Shown piece by piece: positions 18,199 through 26,064 of a DNA stretch of 64,000 nucleotides (within the stretch, counting starts at the first letter, position 1; the number at the start of each line of letters is the position of its first letter). Both the position numbers and the translations under genes were made by a program. The notes below the pieces were generated by a model. It saw only the letters and a list, made by a program, of their open reading frames with translations, ran no database searches and had not been told where the DNA came from. The stretch is from positions 1-64,000 of the forward strand of contig CAVYJK010000028.1 of NCBI GenBank assembly GCA_963768765.1, given 5' to 3'. The stretch is from DASWLF01 sp963768765 (GTDB lineage: Bacteria > Desulfobacterota > Desulfobaccia > Desulfobaccales > 0-14-0-80-60-11).

Positions 18199-18280
18199 AA
18201 AAGGTAGCATCATGGCACATATTCATAAATACATGACGCTGCGTATGGATCTGAAAGAATTAGCGAATTGAGGACCGGAC

Positions 18281-18583
18281 ATGGCACTGGTAAATCCCGA
18301 TTTTGCCGAAGAGCTCAAACCGTATGGCGTGGACACGGCCCTGGAGTGTTTCAACTGCGGCACCTGCGCGGCCATCTGTCCCCTGATCTTTGAGCATTTT
18401 CCCCGGAAAATGATCCGCTATGTCCAGGTGGGGGCCAGGGAAAAAATCTTGCAGCAGGCCCAGGACCTCTGGCGGTGTCTGCACTGCGGTCTTTGCACCC
18501 AGACCTGTCCCCGCCAGGCCAACCCCGGCGAACTCATCCTGGGGTTGCGCCGCTATGTGGTGGCTCATTGGAGGAAGGCCTAA
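18281..18583 (+). CDS. HdrC-like [4Fe-4S] protein
   Basis: A 100-residue HdrC-family ferredoxin with two cluster motifs, CFNCGTCAAICP (residues ~24-35) and CLHCGLCTQTCP (~67-78), joined by the typical FPRKMIRYVQVG segment. It shuttles electrons between HdrA and HdrB. It ends one base before the HdrB-like ATG, so the pair is translationally coupled. Confidence 0.85.
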   Translation: MALVNPDFAEELKPYGVDTALECFNCGTCAAICPLIFEHFPRKMIRYVQVGAREKILQQAQDLWRCLHCGLCTQTCPRQANPGELILGLRRYVVAHWRKA

Positions 18584-18584
18584 G

Positions 18585-19535
18585 ATGTACAACCCCAGGG
18601 ACATCATCGACCTCATCGCCACCAATGTCAGGAAGACCCGCAATCCCTTCGGGGTTCCCGCCTCCACCCTCAACACCTGGTGGCGGGACTCAGCCGGCTT
18701 CACCCGGCGGCCGGGGGACGCCCTGCTCTTCACCGGCCTGATGTATCAGGCCATACCCTACATTGAAGCCACCACCCGGTACCTGGAGCGCTTTGAGGGC
18801 AGCCGTTGGGCCGAGTATCTGCGGTTTGGCCGCTTCAGCCGCTATCTCCCCGGCTCCCTATTGGGTCGGGGGTTTTCCTTCCTGACCTCCCAGGCGGAAA
18901 AAAAGCAGTTTAACGGCATCCTGGTCTCCATTTGCCGCCTGCTCGCGAAATCCGGCGTGGACTTCTTTTATCACCCGGACATGGACTTCTACAGCGGCAT
19001 CCTGCTCTACGATCTGGGGGATCAGGAGGGCTTTGTGGAGCACGCCAGGTTCGTGGCCAAGACCCTGAGGCTGCATGGCGTCCAAAAAGTCATCACCGTT
19101 GACCCCCACACCACCTATGCCCTGAAAGAGCTTTACCCGAAATACACCGGGGAAACCTTTGAAGTGCACCCGTATTTCACTTTGCTCAGGATCAGCGAAC
19201 CGCGCCACAAAAACGGCCAGCCGCCGGTGGCCATCCACGACCCCTGTTTTTACGGCAGATACCTGAAACTCTCGGAGGGGCCCCGCCAGGTGCTCCGCAG
19301 CCTGGGCCTGGAGTACGTGGAGGTGCGGAACTGCGGCGAGTTCACCTCCTGCTGCGGCGGCCCGGCGGAGTCGGTGTCTCCGGCCCTGAACCGGGAGATA
19401 CTCGGCCGGAGAGTGGCGGAACTTGAAGCCAGCGGCGCCCCGGTGGTCACCTTCTGCCCCATCTGCCTGGCCAACCTGCTCAAGGCGGGTCTTCCAGTGG
19501 AAGACCTGGCCAGCCTGGTGGGCCGCTATTGTTAA
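18585..19535 (+). CDS. HdrB-like CCG-domain protein
   Basis: This 316-residue protein carries one complete CCG cysteine motif in its C-terminal half: CFYGRYLKL..., FTSCCGGPAES and FCPICLANL. The motif binds the non-cubane cluster that does disulfide or thiol-type chemistry in HdrB. The first CCG-like half keeps the fold (FYSGILLYDLGDQEGFVEHA, VDPHTTYALKELYP) but has no cysteines, so only one such cluster is expected. The substrate is unknown. The TusA and DsrE genes around it suggest a protein-bound or sulfane-sulfur substrate rather than CoM-S-S-CoB. Confidence 0.8.
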   Translation: MYNPRDIIDLIATNVRKTRNPFGVPASTLNTWWRDSAGFTRRPGDALLFTGLMYQAIPYIEATTRYLERFEGSRWAEYLRFGRFSRYLPGSLLGRGFSFLTSQAEKKQFNGILVSICRLLAKSGVDFFYHPDMDFYSGILLYDLGDQEGFVEHARFVAKTLRLHGVQKVITVDPHTTYALKELYPKYTGETFEVHPYFTLLRISEPRHKNGQPPVAIHDPCFYGRYLKLSEGPRQVLRSLGLEYVEVRNCGEFTSCCGGPAESVSPALNREILGRRVAELEASGAPVVTFCPICLANLLKAGLPVEDLASLVGRYC

Positions 19536-19636
19536 GCCTGAGCGTTAAAGTGGTTTTAAGGGACGGAGCGCAGCGCCGGACCCTGATCAACCCGGAGAAA
19601 ACTCACTACCTCACCTCAAGGAAAGGAGAGCCGAAC

Positions 19637-20008
19637 ATGTCGGAAGAAAAGGAAAAAATCGTTTTAATCGCCACCCATGCGGGGGAGGATCCGGAACGCG
19701 CCATCTTCCCCTTACTGCTGGCCAATGCGGCCCAGGCCATGGACGTGGAAGCCGTGGTGGTATTGCAGGGTAACGGGGTGTATCTGGCCAAAAAGGGCTA
19801 TGCCGATGGCATTACTTTTCCCGGCCTGACCCCCTTGAAGACGCTGGTTGACAACTACGTCGCCAACGGCGGCACGTTCCTGGTCTGAATTCCCTGCCTC
19901 GAGGAGCGCAAGATCAGTCAGGCTGACTTGATCCAGGGAGTAGAATTGGTTAAGGCGGGGCGGCTTATCGTCGAGATGACCAGCGCCAAGTCCACTGCGG
20001 TTTACTAA
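19637..20008 (+). CDS. DsrE-family protein, probable selenoprotein with U-x-x-C motif
   Basis: The frame starts at ATG 19637 (AAGGAAAGGAGAG upstream). It has the DsrE/peroxiredoxin-like core KIVLIATHAGEDPERAIFPL, NAAQAMDVEAVVVLQGNGVY, and VDNYVANGGTFLV. TGA follows at 19886-19888 (codon 84). The same frame then continues IPCLEERKISQADLIQGVEL to TAA at 20006, a total of 123 codons, the family's normal length. Relatives read LLVCVPC here, so the UGA replaces the first Cys of the active C-x-x-C. Sec in DsrE-like proteins is a known selenoprotein class. The role is probably sulfur transfer with TusA in this cluster. As annotated by ordinary rules it would be cut to 83 residues. Confidence 0.85.
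19886..19933 (+). promoter_or_regulatory. In-frame UGA (Sec codon 84) with candidate bacterial SECIS hairpin in dsrE-like gene
   Basis: After the UGA, GATCA-GTC (19912-19919) pairs with GAC-[T]-TGATC (19925-19933). The stem has a single bulged T at 19928 and a 5-nt loop, AGGCT, containing GG. A bulged U plus a G in the loop are features of bacterial SECIS elements. The hairpin is a little farther from the UGA than in the other two genes. Hand-folded. Confidence 0.6.
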
Positions 20009-20036
20009 AATTATTGAAAAACGGGATGCTCATAAC

Positions 20037-20078
20037 ACCCCTCTCCCCCGGAAGGGGAGAGGGCTGGGGTGAGGGGGC
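20037..20078. repeat. Half copy of the CCCTCACCC...CCCTCTCCCC palindrome
   Basis: ACCCCTCTCCCCCGGAAGGG continuing to GAGAGGGCTGGGGTGAGGGGG forms a hairpin between two convergent genes. It may act as a two-way terminator here. Confidence 0.5.
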
Positions 20079-20108
20079 GCGGCAAACCCCACCATATTTA
20101 TGCAGGTA

Positions 20109-21492
20109 CTACGCGGTAACCAGTTTGTGCACGTCGATGCCGTATTTTTTCATGCGGTGCCAGATGGTCACCCGGCTTACCCCTAAAAGAGCCGCAGCCT
20201 GGGACTGGTTGCCGCCGGCTTGCCGCAAGGCGTTGATCAGGGCAGTTTTTTCATCGGAATCCGGGATGGCCCCGAACTCTGGCGGAGTTTCCGGGGAGAG
20301 TACCCGGCAGCTCAGCTTGGGGGGCAAGTGCTCAGGAGCGATGAGGCCGTCTTCGGTCACCACAAAGGCATACTCCAGCGCTCCTATGAGTTCCCGCACG
20401 TTGCCGGGCCACGGGTAGTCCAGGAAGATTTTCATGGCTTCCCGGGTGAGGCCGGATATCGCCTTACCGCTGCGCCGGCGGAGACGCTTGCGAAAGTGCT
20501 CCACCAGCAAGGGGACGTCCTCCAGGCGTTCTCTGAGCGGGGGCAGATGGATGGGAATAACATTGATTCGGAAAAACAGGTCTTCTCGAAATTTTCCCTC
20601 TGGATACGAGAGATTCCAGATCGCGGTGGGTTGCCGTAATGATGCGGACATCCACCGAGATGGGCCTCACGTCCCCCACCCGCTCAAACTGCTTGGTCTC
20701 CAGGACGCGCAAGAGCTTTACCTGGATGTCCGGGGGGATGTCGCCGATTTCGTCCAGAAAGATATCCCCCCGGTGGGCCGCTTCAAACCGGCCCTGGCGA
20801 TGGGTGTAGGCTCCGGTAAAGGCGCCTTTCACATGACCGAAGAGCTCACTCTCCAACAGGGCCTCGTTGAGCGCGGCGCAATTGCAGGTGATGAAGGGCC
20901 CCTCCCTTCTCCGGCCCAGGGCATGAATGGCGTGGGCCACCAGCTCCTTGCCGGTGCCGCTTTCGCCGAAGATAATCACCGGGGCCTCGCTTTGGGCGGC
21001 CTTTTGGGTGAGGTCAAAGACTTGTTGCATGCGGGGGGATTTCCCCACCATCCCCTGAAAGTCGCCGGCTGTATCCATGAGCTTGGAGAGCTGTTGGATC
21101 TTTTCATCCCGCTTGTCAAGTTCCGAGATATCGGTGAGAGTTTCCACTGCTCCCAGCACTTGCCCGGCTTCGTCCCGTAAGATGGCGGCATTTTTTAAGA
21201 CATGCACGTAAGAACCGTCTTTGCGCATGAACAGGCAGGGCTTGCGGGTGGCGGCCCCTTGCTCAAAGAGGTCGCACCACTGGCCTTTGCCTTCCGAACG
21301 GGCGGTGGCACAAGCATCGCAGTTCAATATGGCACAGGAGCGGCCGATGATTTCCTCCCGGCTATATCCCATAATCTTTTCGAAAGCCTGATTGACCATG
21401 AGAATGGTGCCGTCAGGGCTGACCACCATAAGACCGTCATTCATGGTGTTGATGATTTCTTTCAAGTAACGGTTGATCTTTTGTTCCTGCAT
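20109..21492 (-). CDS. PAS-AAA-Fis sigma-54-dependent transcriptional activator (frameshift near 20603)
   Basis: The PAS domain (residues ~10-130) holds a striking Cys set: CAILNCDACATARSEGKGQ, then WCDLF and KPCLF. AAA+ motifs GESGTGKE and GAFTGA and the C-terminal Fis HTH (GGNQSQAAALLGVSRVTIWH) follow. One base is wrong near 20603, where ATHRDLESLVS must join EGKFREDLFFR in the next frame. The gene is convergent to the TusA-Hdr-DsrE cluster, whose sigma-54 promoter it probably controls. Such Cys clusters suggest sensing of redox state or sulfur species. Confidence 0.85.
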
Positions 21493-21503
21493 GGCTCCTC
21501 TGG

Positions 21504-21525
21504 TGTTTTAACATTTGTTTTAACA
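21504..21525. promoter_or_regulatory. Direct repeat TGTTTTAACA x2 between divergent genes
   Basis: TGTTTTAACA occurs at 21504-21513 and 21516-21525, centre to centre 12 bp. Each copy has TGTT/AACA symmetry. It lies just upstream of the activator at 21492 and before the divergent TusA-like gene. It is a likely binding site for one of these regulators. Confidence 0.45.
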
Positions 21526-21638
21526 CTCATGATAGCCAATATCTCTCAGGAGCGCAAGCTATGGATAAATATTATTTATGACCTACGGTTATTTGGGGCG
21601 AAGGGGGCCGCTGGCCGCCACTTCGCGGGTTTAATCCC

Positions 21639-21878
21639 ATGAGATCTGATCAACGACTGGATATTTCCGGGGTGGTGATTCCCTTCAGTCTGGCCTTATG
21701 CAAGTCCGCCCTGGCCCGGATGGCAGCCGGAGCGGTTTTGGAAATTCGCCTGCAAGACCACGATATCCTCCAGGATTTGTTGATTATTGTGGAGCGCTCC
21801 GGAGATAATGTCCTCGCCTGGGAAAAGCATGACGAGTACTACTCTTTGTGGGTGCGAAAAAGCCCAGGACGCCAATAA
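21639..21878 (+). CDS. TusA-fold protein lacking the catalytic cysteine
   Basis: Seventy-nine residues with the TusA layout: LDISGVVIPFSLALCKSALA, then LEIRLQDHDILQDLLIIVER and the C-terminal LAWEKHDEYYSLWVRK. The CPxP box is IPFS, so it cannot carry persulfide in the usual way. The only Cys comes six residues later. Start ATG 21639 has a weak ribosome-binding site. It is divergent from the sigma-54 regulator, so it may be a decoy or sensor partner of TusA, but no function is shown. Confidence 0.65.
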   Translation: MRSDQRLDISGVVIPFSLALCKSALARMAAGAVLEIRLQDHDILQDLLIIVERSGDNVLAWEKHDEYYSLWVRKSPGRQ

Positions 21879-22046
21879 GCTCTATCGAGGCAGCAAGATA
21901 TGGCGGACGGCGGGGTTTCGTTGTTGGGTCCTCCTTTTATCACGATACCAAGGCGGCCTGGAAAATTATCTTCTCCGCTACCGCAAAGATGTGTAGTATC
22001 AATGGCAAAAACCACGCGGTATTAAATAGGAAAAACTTAGATAAGC

Positions 22047-23477
22047 ATGGGCTCAAGAAGCCGGAGTAACAACGCCGAAAGAAAAAGTCTTGCTGACTCT
22101 TGGTCGCCCGCCATGGGAAAAAAGATAATTGCGGTCTGGGTCGCACTGGCGGTGGCGGTTTTCGCCGCGGTTTATCTGTTTACCTTTCAGGAGAAACTGA
22201 GGCTCGACCTGGACCGGGTGGCGCATATTCTGGAAACCTTATCCCTGGTGTACGATTTGGAAAACCAGCTGGCCGACGCCGAGTCGGGGGCCAGGGGCTA
22301 CATCCTCACCCGGGATGAGCAGCAGTTGGAAAGATATCGGGAGGCGGTCAAGGAGATGGACCGCGCCTTCGACGACCTCTATCAACAGACGGCTGATGAG
22401 AGGAAACCCCGGCAGATTCTGGATAGTTTGAGGCCCCTGATCAAACAGCGACAGGCCCTGTTCCAGAAATCCATCGATCTGGTCAACCAACAAGGAGTTG
22501 AAGGTCCGGAATATCGAGCCGCGACCCGGGAGGGAAGCGGGATTCAAAAGCGCCTTCGCACTGGCCTGGAAAAGCTGGAGGATATGGAAAAGAAATTGCT
22601 GAACCCCGAGTGGGCCCGGGAGAAGCGGAAGACCCGGATCATCTTATGGGTCCTCACCGGCGGCACCCTAGCCAGCTTCACCCTCCTGTTCCTGGTCATA
22701 TATCTCCTTAACCGGGAGATCAGCGGCCGCAAAAGGGCGGAAAGCCAGGTGGCCGCCTACCAGGAAAACCTCCGGGCGCTGGCGTCCGCATTGTCCCTGA
22801 CCGAAGAGCGGGAGCGGCGGCGCCTGGCCGTGTATCTGCACGACCAAATCGGCCACACCCTGGCTCTGGCCAACATCAGGTTGGGTGAATTGCGAAAATC
22901 ACTCCCCGGCGAGTTTCCCGAATTCTCCACCGCGGAACTGGAAAAAACCGGGAACCTGTTGGAGCAGGCCATCCGCGACACCCAGTCATTGACATTCAAG
23001 ATCAGCTCCCCCATACTTTACGAATTGGGACTGGAGGCCGCCCTGGAGTCCCTCACGGAGCAGGTCCAGCAAGAGCACGGCCTTGCCGTGCGATTTGTTT
23101 CCGACCGCCAGCCCAAGCCCCTGGAGGAGGATGTGCGGGTTCTCCTCTTCCAGGCGGTGAGCGAACTGCTGGTCAACGTGGTGAAGCACGCCCAGGCCCA
23201 TAACCTGGAGGTCTCCATCCGGCGGGAGGGCGGGGACCTGAAGGTCGAGGTGGGCGACGACGGGGTGGGATTCCAGGTTACGAAGACGGATCCTCGCCGC
23301 CGGGAGCGCGGCGGCTTTGGCCTCTTTAGCATCCGCGAGCGCCTGCGGCCTTTCGGCGGGCTGCTGGAGGTGCAGTCCGCCCCCGGCGCCGGCACCCACG
23401 TCACCCTGACCATGCCCCTGGCAGACGGTTCCATAGCGGGTAAGCCTCATGAGCACCAAGATTCTGCTGGCCGATGA
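22047..23477 (+). CDS. CHASE3-type sensor histidine kinase, NarL class
   Basis: This is a membrane sensor of about 476 residues. A first membrane helix lies near 27-48 (IIAVWVALAVAVFAAVYLF), then comes a periplasmic helical CHASE3-like domain (ENQLADAESGARGYILTRDE), and a second membrane helix near 195-218. The HisKA_3 phosphorylation helix follows, with His in ERRRLAVYLHDQIGHTLA. The HATPase domain has ELLVNVVKHAQAHNL and VGDDGVGF. The start could also be ATG 22113. It overlaps the response regulator by 29 nt. The signal is unknown. Confidence 0.85.
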   Translation: MGSRSRSNNAERKSLADSWSPAMGKKIIAVWVALAVAVFAAVYLFTFQEKLRLDLDRVAHILETLSLVYDLENQLADAESGARGYILTRDEQQLERYREAVKEMDRAFDDLYQQTADERKPRQILDSLRPLIKQRQALFQKSIDLVNQQGVEGPEYRAATREGSGIQKRLRTGLEKLEDMEKKLLNPEWAREKRKTRIILWVLTGGTLASFTLLFLVIYLLNREISGRKRAESQVAAYQENLRALASALSLTEERERRRLAVYLHDQIGHTLALANIRLGELRKSLPGEFPEFSTAELEKTGNLLEQAIRDTQSLTFKISSPILYELGLEAALESLTEQVQQEHGLAVRFVSDRQPKPLEEDVRVLLFQAVSELLVNVVKHAQAHNLEVSIRREGGDLKVEVGDDGVGFQVTKTDPRRRERGGFGLFSIRERLRPFGGLLEVQSAPGAGTHVTLTMPLADGSIAGKPHEHQDSAGR

Positions 23478-24096
23478 CCACCAGATCATGCGGGAGGGCC
23501 TCGTGGCCCTGCTGGAGCGGGAACCCGGCCTGAAGGTGGTGGGGCAGGCCTCCGACGGCCGCGCCGCGGTGCGTCTGGCCCGGGAGCTTAGCCCCCACGT
23601 GGTGGTCATGGACATCACCATGCCGGACCTCAACGGCATTGACGCCACCCGCCAGATCCTGGCGGAAAACCGGCAGATCAAGGTCATTGCCCTGTCCATG
23701 CATGCCGACCGCCACTTCGTCAAGGGCATGCTCCAGGCCGGGGCCTCCGCCTACCTGCTGAAGCACTCCGCCTCCCAAGAGCTCATCAAGGCCATCCAAC
23801 TGGTCATGGCCAACCGGGTCTACCTGAGTCCGGAGGTGGCCGGGGTCGTGGTGGAAGAATACAAGGCCCCGGCTCCCGACGTCTCGGCCTTTGCGGTGCT
23901 GACCCCCCGGGAGCGGGAGGTGCTGCAGCTCTTCGCCGAAGGCAAGAGCCCCCGGCAGATCGCCGAGGCCCTGCATCTGGGCCTGAAAACCGTGGAAGCC
24001 TACCGCCGTCAGATCATGGAGAAGCTGGGCTTCCACAGCTTCGCCGAACTCGTCAAGTACGCCGTCCGGGAAGGGCTCACTTCCCTGGATTCCTGA
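23449..24096 (+). CDS. NarL/FixJ-family response regulator
   Basis: The receiver domain has acidic pocket DD (ADDHQIM) and phospho-Asp in VVVMDITMPDLNGID, with Lys in LLKHSAS. A LuxR-type HTH follows (LTPREREVLQLFAEGKSPRQ, LGLKTVEAYRRQIMEKLG). Length 215 is normal. It is the cognate partner of the overlapping kinase. The next downstream gene, a glycosyltransferase, is 167 nt away, so targets are not evident. Confidence 0.9.
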   Translation: MSTKILLADDHQIMREGLVALLEREPGLKVVGQASDGRAAVRLARELSPHVVVMDITMPDLNGIDATRQILAENRQIKVIALSMHADRHFVKGMLQAGASAYLLKHSASQELIKAIQLVMANRVYLSPEVAGVVVEEYKAPAPDVSAFAVLTPREREVLQLFAEGKSPRQIAEALHLGLKTVEAYRRQIMEKLGFHSFAELVKYAVREGLTSLDS

Positions 24097-24263
24097 TTTC
24101 CTTAACCCCTCCTTTGGAACCCCCCTTACCCTCCATCGGCGCCTGAAGAAACCTCCAGCGGCCCTTTAAGAATTGGCGGTCCGCCAATAGCCGGAGCAGG
24201 CGGTCTGTTAAATAATTCTCCCCAAGTAGTCAAATCCAGATTTTAAGGTTTGGGCTTTTTTAT

Positions 24264-25634
24264 ATGCAGGCATCAGCCACTGTGGTAAAGTCCGCGGCCC
24301 GGTATGGCGCCCCTTTGGCAGCCTCCCGGCGGTTTAAGACCGTGGATGTACTGGTAAAAACCTTAGTGCCCCTGGGGCTGCTGGTATCCTTCTGGTTGGC
24401 CCTACAGGTGGGGTCCCTGGACGGCTATCTGCGCCTCTTTTCTTTACGGACCTACCATACGCCCCTGCTGGCCCTGGGGGCCGGCTACAGCCTGGCCTTT
24501 TTAATTTTTCAGGCGGTGCGCACCTACCTCTGGTGGCGCTACAAGCCTTACCCCTTGCCGGCGGGGCCGCTCCCCCGGGTCACCGTAATCATTCCCGCTT
24601 ACAACGAAGGGGCTATGGTGGAGAAGGCCATTTACTCCGTGGCCTCCTGCGATTACCCTGCCGACCGGCTGGAGATCATCTGCATCGACGACGGCTCCCG
24701 GGACGACACCTGGGAGTACATGCGCCGGGCCGAGCGGCGCTGCCCGGAATTGGTCCGCACCATCCGCTTTCCGGAAAACCGGGGCAAGAGGGAAGCCCTG
24801 TACGCCGGCTTTACCAGGGGGCAGGGGGAATACTTCGTCACCGTGGACTCGGACAGTGTCATCGAGGCCGATACCTTGAAGCAAATCGTGGCCCCCATGA
24901 TCCAGGACCCCAAGATCGGGGCGGTGGCCGGCAACGTCAAGGTCTACAACCGGTCCGTCAACTTGATAACCCGGATGCTGTGGGTGCGCTTCGTTCTGTC
25001 CTTTGACTTTCTGCGGGCCTCCCAGTCCACCTACGGCTTCGTGTTCTGCACTCCCGGAGCCCTGTCCGCCTACCGCCGGGAAGTAATTTTCCCGATTTTG
25101 GAGGAATGGCGGGGCCAGACCTTCCTGGGAACCACCTGCACCATCGGGGAAGACCGGGCCTTTACCAACCTGGTGCTGCGTCAGGGATACGACACCGCCT
25201 ACCAGCGCAGCGCCGTGGTTTACACCACGGTCCCCGAGACCTACCAGGGGATGTGCCGCATGTTCCTGCGCTGGGACCGGAGCAATTTCCGGGAGTCCTT
25301 CATCCAGCTGTCCTTCATGTTCACCCGCTACCGGCGGAAGCACCGCCTGCTTCCCATCGTGGACTTTTTCGTCCGGGAGCTGGAGTTCCCTCTTTCCTGC
25401 ATATTCGTGCCGCTCCTTTTGGTCACCATCTGCCTGTATCCCGTGGTGCTGGTGAAATTCGTTACGGCTCTGGCTTTGGTCTCGTTCATCCTCACCATCT
25501 ATTACATCAGCGTGGAAAAGGACCTGGACTTCGTCTACGGGGTTCTTTACGCTTTTTACGCCTTCCTGCTCTTGAAGTGGATCCGGCCTTACGCCTTTCT
25601 CACTTTACGGGATGGCCGCTGGCTAACTCGCTAA
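24264..25634 (+). CDS. Processive membrane glycosyltransferase, GT2 (hyaluronan/chitin-synthase-like)
   Basis: 456 residues with two N-terminal membrane helices. The GT2 domain follows: VTVIIPAYNEGAMVEKAI, CIDDGSRDDTWEYM, DSDSVIEADT (D-x-D), GEDRAFTN, and RWDRSNFRES as the QxxRW-like motif. Three or four C-terminal membrane helices end the protein. This is the plan of processive beta-glycan synthases that make and export a polysaccharide. It is followed 18 nt later by csrA and then by uronic-acid and amino-sugar nucleotide genes, so it probably belongs to exopolysaccharide or surface glycan synthesis. Confidence 0.8.
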   Translation: MQASATVVKSAARYGAPLAASRRFKTVDVLVKTLVPLGLLVSFWLALQVGSLDGYLRLFSLRTYHTPLLALGAGYSLAFLIFQAVRTYLWWRYKPYPLPAGPLPRVTVIIPAYNEGAMVEKAIYSVASCDYPADRLEIICIDDGSRDDTWEYMRRAERRCPELVRTIRFPENRGKREALYAGFTRGQGEYFVTVDSDSVIEADTLKQIVAPMIQDPKIGAVAGNVKVYNRSVNLITRMLWVRFVLSFDFLRASQSTYGFVFCTPGALSAYRREVIFPILEEWRGQTFLGTTCTIGEDRAFTNLVLRQGYDTAYQRSAVVYTTVPETYQGMCRMFLRWDRSNFRESFIQLSFMFTRYRRKHRLLPIVDFFVRELEFPLSCIFVPLLLVTICLYPVVLVKFVTALALVSFILTIYYISVEKDLDFVYGVLYAFYAFLLLKWIRPYAFLTLRDGRWLTR

Positions 25635-25652
25635 TGACCAATGGAGGTTACA

Positions 25653-25814
25653 ATGCTTATTTTGACCCTCAAGGTAGATGAAAAGATTTTTATCGGGAGC
25701 GAGATAACCGTAATGGTGGTTGCTATCAAAGGGAAGGAAGCGCGTCTGGGGATTGAGGCGCCGGCGGTGATTCCGGTTGCGCGGGAGAAAATCACCAGAA
25801 AAAAAAAGACATAA
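25653..25814 (+). CDS. csrA: CsrA-family RNA-binding regulator, short and divergent
   Basis: A 53-residue frame starts at ATG 25653 behind GGAGG (an in-frame ATG at 25641 overlaps that site and is less likely). It reads MLILTLKVDEKIFIGSEITV and continues with the signature RLGIEAP and VAREKI. This fits the five-strand CsrA dimer that binds GGA sites in mRNA leaders. In E. coli CsrA, R6 and R44 contact RNA. Here the R6 position is Leu, while R44 is kept. The C-terminal tail is only a run of basic residues. The position right after a glycosyltransferase, not near flagellar genes, suggests a link to surface polysaccharide control. Confidence 0.8.
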   Translation: MLILTLKVDEKIFIGSEITVMVVAIKGKEARLGIEAPAVIPVAREKITRKKKT

Positions 25815-26064
25815 GGGACGCCCCATAGAAGTCATTATCTTGCTAAGCTGATACCATTATTCCTGACATTAAGACCTCTGGTTTTCTTAACTTTTCCCCC
25901 CAGCAAATTCGAGATAAAATCTGGTCCAAAAGCCAGCCCTCCATCTCCACTCACCAGGCCATCACAAAAATTTCTAGGCCGGGAAGGGTGGAAGCCGGCA
26001 TATTTTCCTGTATGATAGCTTAGATTCACTTTTGGATGCGGCTAATTGAAGTCAAGGAGCCACC

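Noticed and set aside
19886..19888. Reading the dsrE-like UGA as a true stop, giving a truncated pseudogene
   Set aside because: The downstream frame is conserved to the normal family end, the UGA is at the active-site Cys, and two other genes in the window show the same pattern at known Sec positions.
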